Source: Meiothermus taiwanensis DSM 14542
GTDB lineage: Bacteria; Deinococcota; Deinococci; Deinococcales; Thermaceae
Direction of reading: 5' to 3'
DNA length: 64,000 nucleotides
Assembly (NCBI GenBank): GCA_000482765.1
Contig: AXWR01000015.1
Location: forward strand, 1 to 64,000
Every line of letters starts with the position of its first letter. The stretch's first letter is position 1. Under the pieces are notes generated by a model, which was not told where the DNA came from, did not search any database, and worked only from the letters and a program-made list of their open reading frames with translations. The translations under genes were made by a program, and so were the position numbers. Shown here piece after piece: positions 1-7,134 of the stretch.

Positions 1-335
1 AGCCCTCAGTCAACAGGTGCAGGAAGTGACGGGGGAGCAGGTGGAAGTGGCCTTTGTGGATCAGGGTTACACTGGGGAGGAAGCGGCACAAGCGGCAGAG
101 GCGGAAGGCATCGCCCTGTGTGTGGTCAAGGTGGAAGGGGCCAAACGAGGATTCGTGCTGCTGCCGAAGCGTTGGGTGGTGGAACGTTCGTTTGCCTGGA
201 CATCCCGGTTTCGCAGGCTGGCGCGAGACTATGAGCGGCTGGCTGAGACCTTGCGAGGTTGGCACTGGTTGGCTTTTTCGATTCTGATGACAGCGAAAAC
301 TGTGGAGCTTTTACGAACAGCTAGTTAGCAGGCTC
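1..335 (+). mobile_element. Right end of an IS5-family-like insertion sequence, cut by the window edge
   Basis: The left part lies outside the window. The element holds the 3' end of a DDE transposase gene and ends just after its stop codon, at about 334-335, where the sequence reads GTTAGCAGGCTC, a plausible terminal inverted repeat (GAGCCTGCTAAC outward). The next bases form CTAG (335-338), which fits the YTAR-type target used by several IS5-group elements. The other end is not visible, so terminal repeats and target duplication cannot be confirmed. The element sits inside the 3' end of the neighbouring Fur-family gene. Confidence 0.7.
2..328 (+). CDS. IS5-family transposase, C-terminal fragment (partial)
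   Basis: The frame is open from base 2, so the gene continues upstream of the window. The visible 108 or so residues match the C-terminal part of IS5/IS4-type DDE transposases: a DQGYTG block after the second catalytic Asp region, then [14 protein letters not shown], which contains the catalytic Glu of the DDE triad in the usual R-x-x-V-E-R-x-F-x-W setting, and a final amphipathic helix. The stop codon lies within about 10 bases of the IS end, as in compact insertion sequences. Whether the transposase is intact cannot be judged here. The DDE family call is firm; the subgroup is inferred. Confidence 0.85.
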   Translation, partial: ALSQQVQEVTGEQVEVAFVDQGYTGEEAAQAAEAEGIALCVVKVEGAKRGFVLLPKRWVVERSFAWTSRFRRLARDYERLAETLRGWHWLAFSILMTAKTVELLRTAS

Positions 336-723
336 TAGCCTCGATGGCTTGTTTGATGGGAGCTGTATCAAAGGCGGGCAGGTCTTTGTCCAGCACATCT
401 TCGATGCTCCCGCACTGCAAGCAGAAAAGATGGTGATGACGTTCGCTAAAACCGTCGTAGCGGGTGTTGCCTTTCTGGTCTTTGAACTCCCATAATAACC
501 CAGCCTCGCGCAACACCTGAAGGTTTAGATATACGGTCGAAAGGCCGATGTTGTATCCCTTCTTTTTGAGGCCCAGGTAGAGTTCTTCGGGTGTGGGGTG
601 GGTGTTTTTGCTATCGAGGTAGGCCAGTATTTGCTCCCTGGGTAGGGTATGCCGCAAACCCATTGCTTTCAGCTTTGACCGATAGCTTTCCCGCTCTTTG
701 GCTTTTGCCATTTCAACCCCCAT
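325..723 (-). CDS. Fur-family transcriptional regulator, C-terminus truncated by an IS
   Basis: Metal-dependent repressor of the Fur/PerR/Zur family. The N-terminal winged helix is intact, with the typical TPEELY and [10 protein letters not shown] recognition region. The dimerisation domain contains the [10 protein letters not shown] metal site, whose CxxC would be the first structural zinc pair. The protein then stops shortly after PIKQAIEAR. Normal family members continue about 20-30 residues with a second CxxC; here the frame runs into the IS end, which supplies AC and the stop. ATG at 723 is used; ATG at 711, with GGGGG upstream, is equally possible, and a TTG at 729 is unlikely. The exact metal or peroxide specificity cannot be told. 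The truncated protein may be unstable or altered. Confidence 0.85.
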   Translation of the reverse strand: MGVEMAKAKERESYRSKLKAMGLRHTLPREQILAYLDSKNTHPTPEELYLGLKKKGYNIGLSTVYLNLQVLREAGLLWEFKDQKGNTRYDGFSERHHHLFCLQCGSIEDVLDKDLPAFDTAPIKQAIEARAC

Positions 724-737
724 GTACAAGTTACCGT

Positions 738-780
738 ATTATAAAACATTTTCAGAAAAAGAACATTATTGCGATGTTTT
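738..780 (-). promoter_or_regulatory. Promoter and possible operator of the Fur-family gene
   Basis: On the minus strand a perfect TATAAT lies at 743-738, about 15 bases before the ATG at 723. The -35 region is poor. An inverted repeat AAAACAT (743-749) and ATGTTTT (774-780) flanks the promoter in AT-rich sequence. This would suit autoregulation by a Fur-type protein, but no consensus Fur box is recognised. Confidence 0.45.
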
Positions 781-1045
781 CGAGGAATATTGCAGTTTTG
801 ATCGGGTCGGGGAAAGGACTTCTCTAAATGAGCCCGCTGATACCAGATTCGGCCAGCCTGGTGCCTAAAGGCAGCGAACTGATCCGATCGAAGGGATACG
901 CTTTCTTCGCCAAGCCTGGCGAGGGCACTTGGCTTTGGCTGGCTATCTTTTTGCATCCGGTATGAGCGATCCGCGCTGCTGGAACCTTCTTATTCGACGG
1001 ATCGCTGCTGTGGGGTGCGGTATAGCCTGAAGATTTCCTGTGAAA

Positions 1046-1081
1046 ATATCACCTAGACGCAAGATAGGAAGGTGATATACT
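1046..1081 (+). promoter_or_regulatory. Candidate -10 box with overlapping palindrome, upstream of the FtsB-like gene
   Basis: TATACT at 1076-1081 would start transcription at about 1088, only a few bases before the GTG at 1091. A perfect 9-base inverted repeat, ATATCACCT (1046-1054) and AGGTGATAT (1070-1078), overlaps the -10 box and looks like an operator. The -35 region is weak. Confidence 0.4.
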
Positions 1082-1090
1082 AACTTTACT

Positions 1091-1381
1091 GTGGAGAAGC
1101 CAATTTACCGATTGTTGCATTTGATATTTGCGTTAGGAACGCTACATATTCTGTTGTTGATGGCTTTGGAGGTTCAGCGCAACGTGCAGCTTCGCAATCA
1201 AATCGCACAGGTGGAGTTTCGCCTGGTACAGCTCGAGCGGCACAACCAGAAGCTGAGCGAAGAGCTACAGCTTGCCGCTGACCCCCGCTACCGCGAAGGA
1301 CTGATCCGACAGATGGGGTACGTGCACAAGGACGAGCTGCTCTTGCTGAATACGCCTGCGGGCGGTTCCCCTTCCAATTGA
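1091..1381 (+). CDS. FtsB/DivIC-like septum formation protein
   Basis: A 96-residue bitopic membrane protein with the layout of FtsB/DivIC, the small divisome proteins that pair with FtsL and FtsQ. One transmembrane segment (about residues 8-26) is followed by a coiled coil (about 27-65, heptads rich in L, Q, E and R) and a short tail containing DPRYREGLIRQMGYV, which resembles the post-coil DPxxIEexAR-like segment of the family. The start is GTG with no clear Shine-Dalgarno site and lies very close to the predicted transcription start. The family assignment is good; FtsB and FtsL-like relatives cannot be fully separated from sequence alone. Confidence 0.7.
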   Translation: MEKPIYRLLHLIFALGTLHILLLMALEVQRNVQLRNQIAQVEFRLVQLERHNQKLSEELQLAADPRYREGLIRQMGYVHKDELLLLNTPAGGSPSN

Positions 1382-1475
1382 GCCGAGCCCTGGCTAAAAA
1401 CCAGTTGAAGCTGTGCATTGCGGTTGCGTTGGATATTCAAATTCGCTGCGCTTCGGCATAGTATAAAGGCCGCGT

Positions 1476-1766
1476 ATGCTTGAACGGCTAACGGAACTGC
1501 TGCTCGAGGATGAAGCCCTAACCGATGGGCTTTCTGATGAAGAAGCCAGTGAGCTAGTGGGTTGGCTCATCGGCGTTGTAGAAGACCTCGAGGACGAGTC
1601 CGGCGAGGTGCCTCAGCGCTACATTGCCCAGTTGAAACGTTTGGGGCACGAGATTGCGCGCATTGCACGTCGCTACAGAGTCCCGGTGCCGGAGCTTATT
1701 GACTTGGTTGAACAGGTCTGGGAAGAACCCAGTGAAGAACCCGCATCCAAACCCATGCAGGCCTAG
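1476..1766 (+). CDS. Small acidic hypothetical protein
   Basis: No family is recognised. The 96-residue product is strongly acidic at both ends (LLLEDEALTDGLSDEEASE at the start, EEPSEEP near the end) with a more basic middle helix (KRLGHEIARIARRYRVP). It is predicted to be all-helical, soluble, and without signal peptide or membrane segment. A TATAAA box at 1462-1467 sits nine bases before the ATG, which suggests leaderless translation. It follows the FtsB-like gene in the same direction with 94 bases between them and could be co-transcribed. The coding call rests on the clean codon structure and start context. Confidence 0.6.
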   Translation: MLERLTELLLEDEALTDGLSDEEASELVGWLIGVVEDLEDESGEVPQRYIAQLKRLGHEIARIARRYRVPVPELIDLVEQVWEEPSEEPASKPMQA

Positions 1767-1810
1767 ATGACCCAGCCGGCTATGGCCAAAGTTCGAACCG
1801 GCTATCGCCG

Positions 1811-1835
1811 AACATTAAGTATTTTAATGTTTTTT
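1811..1835 (+). terminator. Possible intrinsic terminator after the acidic protein gene
   Basis: A perfect 8-base AT-only stem, AACATTAA / TTAATGTT, is followed by four further T residues. The stem is weak for a thermophile, so this is a low-confidence call. Confidence 0.35.
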
Positions 1836-2085
1836 GGTGCAAAAGTAACGCGCTTGTAACGATTGATGGCTTAACCTACAAGCATGAGTAGGGAGCTTAT
1901 ATTGCAAATTGCATTTGGGAATGCCCGGCCCATTCGAGCCCGTCCTCATCCGATGGGAGGGGTGCGCGCCTCCCTGCGCAACTGGCTTTTGCCCGCCCCC
2001 ATCGAGTTTAGCGGTTGTGTGATGCCGCGTACGCAGGTGGCTCGATTGCGCTTAAGACACCTTGCCTAGAACTGTGCCCCCCTGG

Positions 2086-2125
2086 CAACTGCCCCCGTGC
2101 CTCCCGGTGGCAGTTGGTTTTTTTT
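2086..2125 (+). terminator. Intrinsic terminator
   Basis: Stem CAACTGCC (2086-2093) / GGCAGTTG (2109-2116), followed by G and eight T residues (2118-2125). It lies only 15 bases before the ATG of the pyrophosphatase-like gene, so it either ends an upstream transcript or acts as an attenuator for that gene. Confidence 0.7.
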
Positions 2126-2140
2126 GTAGAATGGCCGCCG

Positions 2141-2533
2141 ATGCGAGCCAGAATGCTGGTGGAGTGGAGCCTTGGAACGGCCGAAAGGTATAGCTGGGAT
2201 GGGGAGCGCCTGCTTCCCAAGGAACCTCCCTGGCGGCCGGAATGGGGTTTGGCACCGGTCAACTATGGTCTGATCCCGGGCTACTACAACCCAGCCGACC
2301 AGGACACCCTCGACGCCATCTGGGCTGGCAAGGAGCCGATACCGGTTGGAAGCTGGCTCGAGGGTGAGGTGTTGGGCATGATCTGGGTTTCCGATGGCGA
2401 CCACAAGATAATTCTGGGCCATCCCCAAAACCTTTCTGCCCTCGACCTAGGGGCTCTCTGGCAGTGGTTCAAGAAGCGTCAGCCCCGCCTAGCCAGTGCT
2501 GAAGAGGCCGAGGCGTTTGTTCGCTCTTTGTAG
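2141..2533 (+). CDS. Short, divergent inorganic pyrophosphatase-like protein
   Basis: The 130-residue product aligns by eye with family I soluble inorganic pyrophosphatases along most of its length: an RY-S-WD block in place of the KYEYD motif, NYGLIPG in place of DYGFIP, DQDTLDA in place of DGDPLDV (all three metal-binding Asp kept), and SDGDHKII in place of GDDKI (Asp and Lys kept). It is about 45 residues shorter than usual, and the first catalytic block is altered (Glu of KYEYD replaced by Ser, Lys by Arg). It may hydrolyse pyrophosphate poorly or act on another phosphoanhydride. ATG 2141 is chosen; ATG 2153 is also possible. A frame extending back to 2015 crosses the terminator and is rejected. 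Confidence 0.65.
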   Translation: MRARMLVEWSLGTAERYSWDGERLLPKEPPWRPEWGLAPVNYGLIPGYYNPADQDTLDAIWAGKEPIPVGSWLEGEVLGMIWVSDGDHKIILGHPQNLSALDLGALWQWFKKRQPRLASAEEAEAFVRSL

Positions 2534-2556
2534 CTACCTCTATACAGCAGGAGGTC

Positions 2557-2637
2557 GGTTGGTTCAGTGCCGGAAGGCGGTGAACCAACCAACTTCCGCT
2601 TGAATCCTTCACCGTCGGACGGTAGCCAGGGGTGAAG
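2557..2637. terminator. Two hairpins between the convergent pyrophosphatase-like gene and thrS
   Basis: A perfect 10-base stem GGTTGGTTCA (2557-2566) / TGAACCAACC (2581-2590) is followed by a second structure, CTTCACC (2607-2613) / GGTGAAG (2631-2637), with an inner ACCGT / ACGGT stem. There is no T-tract, but the position between two convergent stop codons suggests bidirectional termination. Confidence 0.45.
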
Positions 2638-2640
2638 ATT

Positions 2641-4599
2641 TTATTTTCTTGCCTCTACTCGAGCCTTCATCTCCTCAATGAGGGCAGCCAGGGCCAGCGT
2701 GCGCTGCTCCTTTACATGACGCTCGCGCACATTGACCGTGCCCACCGCGGCTTCTTTGTCGCCTACCACCAGAATCAGGGGTATCTTTTGCAGCTCGGCG
2801 TCGCGGATTTTGGCGTTCATGCGTTCGCTGCGGTCGTCAATTTCCACGCGGAGCTTGTTCTTGCGCATCTCGGCGGCCACCTTCTGGGCGTACTCCAGAT
2901 GCCGGTCGGCAATCGGCACAATCACGGCCTGGATGGGGGAGAGCCACAGTGGGAAGTCGCCGGCGGTGTGCTCGAGGTAAAAGGCAAAAAAGCGGTCGAA
3001 GCTGCCCATGATGGCGCGGTGGATCACCACCGGGGTTTCTTTTTCGCCTTTTTCGTTGGTGAACTCGAGGCCAAAGCGCTCGGGCACGATAAAGTCGAGC
3101 TGGTTGGTGGCGATGGTCTCTTCTTTGCCCAGCACGCTCCTGATCTGCACATCGAGCTTGGGGCCGTAGAAGGTGGCCTCGCCGATGCCCTCTACATACT
3201 TGGCCCCGGTCTCTTCCAGGGCTGCCCGGATGGCTTTAATCGAGTCGCGCCAGTTGTCGTTCTCCTCGCCGAACTTTTCGGGGTTGTTTTCGAAGTCGGG
3301 CAGCGAAAGGCGGAACCAGTAGTCCGAGATGCCAAAGTCTTTGTAGACCTCGTCGAAGAGCTGAATGACCCGGATAAACTCCTCGGTGACCTGGGCCCTC
3401 GAGCAGTAAATATGCGCGTCGTTTTGGGTGAAGCCCCGCGCCCGCGTGAGGCCCGAGAGGGTGCCCGAAAGCTCGAAACGATAGACCGTGCCGAACTCGG
3501 CCAGCCTTAGCGGCAGGTCGCGGTAGCTCTTGGGCCGGGCCTTGTAAATCATGTGGTGGTGCGGGCAGTTCATGGGCTTGAGGTAGTACTCCTCCCCCTC
3601 AATTTCGATGGGGGCGTACATATCGTCCTTGTAGTAGGGCAGGTGGCCCGAGGTGTAGTAGAGCCGGGCGTTGGCGATGTGCGGTGTATACACGTAGTGG
3701 TAGCCGTGCTCCTGCTCTTTTTTGTACATGTAGTCTTCCATCTGCTTGCGAATAAAAGCGCCGCGCGGCAGCCAGAGCGGCAGGCCTTTGCCCACCTCCT
3801 CGCTGATGGTGAAGAGCTCGAGGGCCTGCCCCAGCCTGCGGTGATCGCGGCGCTTGGCTTCCTCCTGCTGCCAGAGGTAGTGCTCGAGCTCTTCCTTGGT
3901 GCGGAAGGCAACCCCATAAATGCGCTGGAGCATGGGGCGGCTCGAGTCGCCGCGCCAGTAGGCCCCGGCAATGCCGGTGAGCTTGAAGTGGGGTGGAATG
4001 CGGCCCGTGCTGGGCACGTGGGGGCCCCGGCATAGGTCGGTGAAGCCATAGGTATCGTCGCCTTGCGCGTAGAAGCTCAGCTCCTCGGTTTCGGGCAGGT
4101 CTTGAATAAGCTCGGTTTTGTAGGGGTCAATGCCCTCGTAGCGTTTGAGGGCTTCCTCGCGCGGGAGCACGAAGCGCTTTAGCGGCAGGTTGGCCGCCAC
4201 GATCCGGCGCATCTTCTCCTCGATGATGGGCAGATCTTCTTCACGGATGGGCTCGGGGGCGTCTATATCGTAATAGAAGCCGTTTTCGATCACCGGGCCA
4301 ATCGCCAGCTTGACCGTTTCGGGTTTGTAACCCCGCTCGGTGTACAGCTCGCGCACCGCCTGGGCCATCACGTGGGCCAGGGTGTGGCGGAAGAGCTGGG
4401 CGTACTCGGGGTCTTTTTCCGTCAGGATGCGCAGCTCGGCATGGGGTGGTAAGGGCTTGAGCAGGTCGTACAGCTCTCCATTGACAATGGCCCCAATGGC
4501 GGCCTTGGCCAGACCGGGGCCGATGGCCTGGGCGGCATCGGCAGCCGTGGCACCGGGCTTGAGCTCCAGGTTGCGTCCGTCGGGAAGCACTGCGTTCAT
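2641..4599 (-). CDS. thrS: Threonyl-tRNA synthetase
   Basis: Class II aminoacyl-tRNA synthetase that charges tRNA-Thr. The 652 residues are full length. In order: an N-terminal TGS domain (about 1-60), the HxxxH editing domain with HTLAHVMAQA (about 70-80) and the C-x-G-PH site CRGPHVPSTG (about 190), the catalytic core with motif 1, motif 2 (FGTVYRFELSG) and the zinc ligands (MNCPHH, later H and C), motif 3 in HRAIMGSFDRF, and the anticodon-binding domain. The ATG at 4599 has GAGGTG six bases upstream. The gene is monocistronic and is preceded by its own promoter and an attenuator-like leader, so it is probably regulated by threonine or tRNA supply. Confidence 0.97.
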   Translation of the reverse strand: MNAVLPDGRNLELKPGATAADAAQAIGPGLAKAAIGAIVNGELYDLLKPLPPHAELRILTEKDPEYAQLFRHTLAHVMAQAVRELYTERGYKPETVKLAIGPVIENGFYYDIDAPEPIREEDLPIIEEKMRRIVAANLPLKRFVLPREEALKRYEGIDPYKTELIQDLPETEELSFYAQGDDTYGFTDLCRGPHVPSTGRIPPHFKLTGIAGAYWRGDSSRPMLQRIYGVAFRTKEELEHYLWQQEEAKRRDHRRLGQALELFTISEEVGKGLPLWLPRGAFIRKQMEDYMYKKEQEHGYHYVYTPHIANARLYYTSGHLPYYKDDMYAPIEIEGEEYYLKPMNCPHHHMIYKARPKSYRDLPLRLAEFGTVYRFELSGTLSGLTRARGFTQNDAHIYCSRAQVTEEFIRVIQLFDEVYKDFGISDYWFRLSLPDFENNPEKFGEENDNWRDSIKAIRAALEETGAKYVEGIGEATFYGPKLDVQIRSVLGKEETIATNQLDFIVPERFGLEFTNEKGEKETPVVIHRAIMGSFDRFFAFYLEHTAGDFPLWLSPIQAVIVPIADRHLEYAQKVAAEMRKNKLRVEIDDRSERMNAKIRDAELQKIPLILVVGDKEAAVGTVNVRERHVKEQRTLALAALIEEMKARVEARK

Positions 4600-4609
4600 A
4601 ACTCACCTC

Positions 4610-4643
4610 AAAAAAAATCCCGGCCCTTCAACTACGAGCCGGG
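4610..4643 (-). terminator. Intrinsic terminator in the thrS leader (attenuator)
   Basis: Read on the minus strand, a CCCGGCT / GGCCGGG stem (4643-4619) is followed by A and eight U residues (4617-4610), ending about ten bases before the thrS ATG. It lies inside the leader between promoter and gene, so it must be read through for thrS to be made. A second strong hairpin lies immediately upstream (GAACTTCT, bulge, GCCGC loop GCGGC, AGAGGTTC; about 4673-4644). Confidence 0.75.
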
Positions 4644-4664
4644 AGAACCTCTGCCGCCTTGCGG

Positions 4665-4706
4665 CTAGAAGTTCCCCCCAGGCCTGGTCGTTGGCCGAGA
4701 CCTCAT
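4665..4706 (-). CDS. Possible thrS leader peptide (13 codons)
   Basis: An ATG at 4706, about four bases after the predicted transcription start, opens a 13-codon frame reading MRSRPTTRPGGNF, with two adjacent Thr codons (6 and 7). Its stop lies within the first strong leader hairpin. The arrangement resembles ribosome-mediated attenuation with leaderless translation of the peptide. Only two Thr codons are present, so this is a suggestion, not a firm call. Confidence 0.35.
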   Translation of the reverse strand: MRSRPTTRPGGNF

Positions 4707-4716
4707 CTTGCGTAGA

Positions 4717-4745
4717 AGTGTACGACTGCAGCGGGAAGGCGTCAA
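4717..4745 (-). promoter_or_regulatory. thrS promoter
   Basis: On the minus strand, TTGACG (4745-4740), a 17-base spacer, and TACACT (4722-4717) form a near-consensus sigma-70-type promoter. Transcription would begin at about 4710, giving a leader of about 110 bases before the thrS start. Confidence 0.7.
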
Positions 4746-4827
4746 ATCCGTTGGCGCGCTCGAGGGGGCGGGGCTGCAAAGGTAACGCTATGGAAGCTGG
4801 CGAAATTGGGCCGGAATACCTGGGAGA

Positions 4828-6045
4828 CTAGACGGGCTCGAGCAGCTTCAAACGCCGGCCCGCATATAAGGCCCAGGCATAACAGATGGTGGCGACCACC
4901 ATAGGCCCCACATACCCCACCCGATCGGCCAGCAAGCCGCCCAGCACCGGCGAGAAGGCCAGCAGCCCCACGATGGTGTTGGACAGGCCGATGTACGAAC
5001 TGCGCGCATCGGTGGGGGCCAGGTTTACCAGGTAGGTGGCGGTGCCCACCCCGATGGAAGAAAGGTAGGCCCCTTGAAGAGCAAAGACCAGCCAGAAGGC
5101 GGTTTTGGGTAGTAGCAGGGCCAGAACCGGGGTTACCGCACCCAGCGCTGCGCCGATCAGGATCAGACTGCGGGAGCCGTAGCGCCTCGAGACCTGCACC
5201 CACAGCAGGTTGGAAAGCACCGAGGAGAGCGTGTAGACCATGAGATAGGTGCCAATCTCGCCCTTATGCCCCAGCACCCGCACGGCGTACGCTGCGAAAA
5301 AAGGCTCGACCATACTGGCGATTGCCAGCAGCACGCGCACCCGTAGGAATCGCCGGAAATAGAAGTCGCGAAACGGCAGGCTGAGCGAGATGCGCTCGGT
5401 GCGGGTGTGGGTGTCGGGGGGTTCGTCTATCAGACCGAACAGGTGCCAGCCGTAGGCAAAGGCCAGGGTGCCCAGCGTAAAGAGGATGGCATACGGGTAG
5501 GGAAAAGGCAGGGGCAGCTCCAGGATCAGGCGCACCAGGAAGCCGGCCCCGAAGGCCAGCAACCCCCCCACCAGGTTGCGCAGCGAGAACAGCCCGCTGC
5601 GGCGCTCCATGGGGATGGTTTTGCCGATGGTTTCCCAGAAAGGCAGGCTTGAGAACCCGGTGAAAAGCCCGTTGAGGGCCAGGCCCACCACAAACACCCA
5701 TAAAAGCAGATCGGGGTGCCGGCCCAAGAAAAACCCACCCAGGGCCACGACGCCCAGGCTGGCTACCCGCAGCAGGGCCATGCGGCGGTACAGCGTGACC
5801 TTAATCGGCAGCCGGGCCACGTAAGGGGCCACGAAGACCTGCGGCACCATGGAGCCGGCGTTGAGCAGGGCCGGCATCAGCCCAATGGCCCAGTTGGCCG
5901 CGCCCAGCTTGGCGGCAAAGGACGCCAGCACAATGGAACCGTTGAAGAAAGCGTCGCCCAACAGCACAAACCAGCCATTGAGCATTGCCAGACGGTAGTT
6001 GCGGTCTTTGAGGTCTAGAATATCGCTTGTGTCGTTTTTGGTCAT
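4828..6045 (-). CDS. Major facilitator superfamily transporter
   Basis: The 405-residue integral membrane protein has about 12 hydrophobic segments in two halves. The first half contains a loop with RLPIKVTLYRR, resembling the motif A region between TM2 and TM3; a soluble loop rich in DEPPDTHTRTER separates the halves at about residues 210-225. Substrate is not predictable; no close transporter subfamily is recognised. The ATG at 6045 overlaps the 5' end of the divergent gene at 6029, so the true start may lie a little further in, for example Met20 at 5988. It has no partner gene on its own strand, and thrS downstream has its own promoter. Confidence 0.85.
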   Translation of the reverse strand: MTKNDTSDILDLKDRNYRLAMLNGWFVLLGDAFFNGSIVLASFAAKLGAANWAIGLMPALLNAGSMVPQVFVAPYVARLPIKVTLYRRMALLRVASLGVVALGGFFLGRHPDLLLWVFVVGLALNGLFTGFSSLPFWETIGKTIPMERRSGLFSLRNLVGGLLAFGAGFLVRLILELPLPFPYPYAILFTLGTLAFAYGWHLFGLIDEPPDTHTRTERISLSLPFRDFYFRRFLRVRVLLAIASMVEPFFAAYAVRVLGHKGEIGTYLMVYTLSSVLSNLLWVQVSRRYGSRSLILIGAALGAVTPVLALLLPKTAFWLVFALQGAYLSSIGVGTATYLVNLAPTDARSSYIGLSNTIVGLLAFSPVLGGLLADRVGYVGPMVVATICYAWALYAGRRLKLLEPV

Positions 6046-7015
6046 TCCTACGCTGGGCCCCTTTCATCTGCTGCACCCGCGCTACAACGGGGTGACGTTG
6101 CTGGAGCTGATTCGAGTCCATCAGCCCGAGCGGATCGTTCTGGCCTCGTACAGCCCAGAAGAGCTGGCAGCGCAAACTTGGCGCGACCAGAACGAGATCT
6201 CATTGTTTCATGTTTTGCCCTGGGCTGAAAGTGCGGGCGTTGCGCTGGAGGCCCTCGACCCCCAGGCCCCGCTCAGGCTCGAGGCCGAGCGGTTTCGTGA
6301 AGCCCTGCGCCAGTATCCCAAAGGGCAGCAGATTTTGCGCCAGGTAGAGCCCCTCGAGGACAACCTCAAATGGGTGCTGACGAACCCCCGCACCCCGGAG
6401 GATTTTGCCCAGGAATCGTTGCTCGAGGTGCTAAGGGCCTACCACCAAGGCTATGGGCAGGTGTTTGGTGAAGGGCCCGCCACCGGCTTTCGGCGGGAGC
6501 GCATGGCCCAGGTAGCCCAGCGCCTGGTTTCGCAAGAGGGCCCCGCAGCGGTGCTGGTGGATGTGCTCGAGTACCCCTGGCTGCTCGAGGCCCTTCCTGG
6601 GGAGCGGGTGGTGCTTCCGGGCCACCACACCCCGACCGAGCTAGAACGCCAGCGCAGCGTGCTGGATCGGGCCTGGCAGCTGAACGAGTCGGACGACTGG
6701 GGGGTTTTGTTGCAACAACTGCAGGAGGTGGAAGGCCCTGAGGCCCTGTACTGCGCGGCCCAGATTTATCTGGCGGCGGGCCAGCCCGAGGCGGCTTACC
6801 AGCTGATGGAGCAGCTCGTTCATACCGACTTCCAGCACCCCGCCTACCTGCCGGGCTACGCCCTGGCCCGCTACGGACAGCTCGCCGACTGCATGGGCCG
6901 GCGCGACCAGGCCCTGCGCGCCTATAGGGCTGTGCTGGGGCTTTCCTGGGCACCCCAGGAAGCCCGGGAAATCGCCCTGGCCGGGCAGAAGACCCCCTTT
7001 CGGCTCGAGCGATAG
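6029..7015 (+). CDS. Hypothetical protein with tetratricopeptide-like C-terminus
   Basis: No family is recognised with confidence. The N-terminal half begins VSFLVIPTLGPFHLLHPRYNG and contains an alternating beta/alpha pattern (QPERIVLASYSPEEL), suggesting a Rossmann-like or TraB/ChaN-like fold. The C-terminal third (about residues 230-320) has helical repeats such as ALYCAAQIYLAAGQPEAAYQLM and GRRDQALRAYRAVL, which look like two tetratricopeptide repeats. There is no signal peptide. The start is uncertain: GTG 6029 is used; TTG 6038 would also fit. The 5' end overlaps the divergent transporter gene by about 17 bases, so at least one of the two starts may be set too far out. Confidence 0.6.
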   Translation: MSFLVIPTLGPFHLLHPRYNGVTLLELIRVHQPERIVLASYSPEELAAQTWRDQNEISLFHVLPWAESAGVALEALDPQAPLRLEAERFREALRQYPKGQQILRQVEPLEDNLKWVLTNPRTPEDFAQESLLEVLRAYHQGYGQVFGEGPATGFRRERMAQVAQRLVSQEGPAAVLVDVLEYPWLLEALPGERVVLPGHHTPTELERQRSVLDRAWQLNESDDWGVLLQQLQEVEGPEALYCAAQIYLAAGQPEAAYQLMEQLVHTDFQHPAYLPGYALARYGQLADCMGRRDQALRAYRAVLGLSWAPQEAREIALAGQKTPFRLER

Positions 7016-7134
7016 CGCACCCGCGCTGCTGGCCAAGGCCCCAGAAGTAAAGGGACGGCGGGGCCCGGCTGCCGGGGGCTTACCCTGGGGGTTTCGAGGC
7101 CTGTTGATGGCAGGGTCGGAGTGGGCGGTGTCGT

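Larger units (their letters stand above)
730..1090. other. Intergenic region with several inverted repeats
   Basis: This 361-base stretch between the Fur-family and FtsB-like genes has no convincing gene. It holds the divergent promoters, a perfect 9-base inverted repeat AGCGATCCG (965-973) / CGGATCGCT (998-1006), and at 945-960 a 16-base word that recurs exactly, inverted, at 30552-30567. The reading frame open across 669-956 on the minus strand has no coding character and overlaps the Fur-family gene. Confidence 0.5.
1767..2140 (+). other. Gene-free region with nested hairpins ending in a strong terminator
   Basis: This 374-base stretch has no convincing gene; the 61-codon frame at 1884-2069 looks non-coding. 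Several stems can be drawn on the plus strand: GGGAGG / CCTCCC inside a CGATGGG / CCCATCG pairing (about 1950-2005), and a final terminator at 2086-2125. A short structured RNA of roughly 200-240 bases would fit. No signature of SRP RNA, tmRNA or RNase P was recognised, and 6S RNA cannot be judged by eye. Confidence 0.3.

Noticed and set aside
669-956. 95-codon minus-strand frame upstream of the Fur-family gene
   Set aside because: Overlaps the Fur-family gene and its promoter; composition is not coding-like.
1780-1810. Possible tRNA T-arm (GTTCGAACCGG)
   Set aside because: No matching stem or acceptor end nearby; no cloverleaf could be drawn.
1884-2069. 61-codon plus-strand frame
   Set aside because: No ribosome site or family; overlaps a region of RNA-like hairpins.
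2632-3510. 292-codon plus-strand frame opposite thrS
   Set aside because: Shadow of the synthetase gene; no start context or family.
4600-4750. T-box riboswitch before thrS
   Set aside because: No GGGTGGNACCGCG-type antiterminator sequence is present; the leader is only about 110 bases. A peptide-type attenuator fits better.
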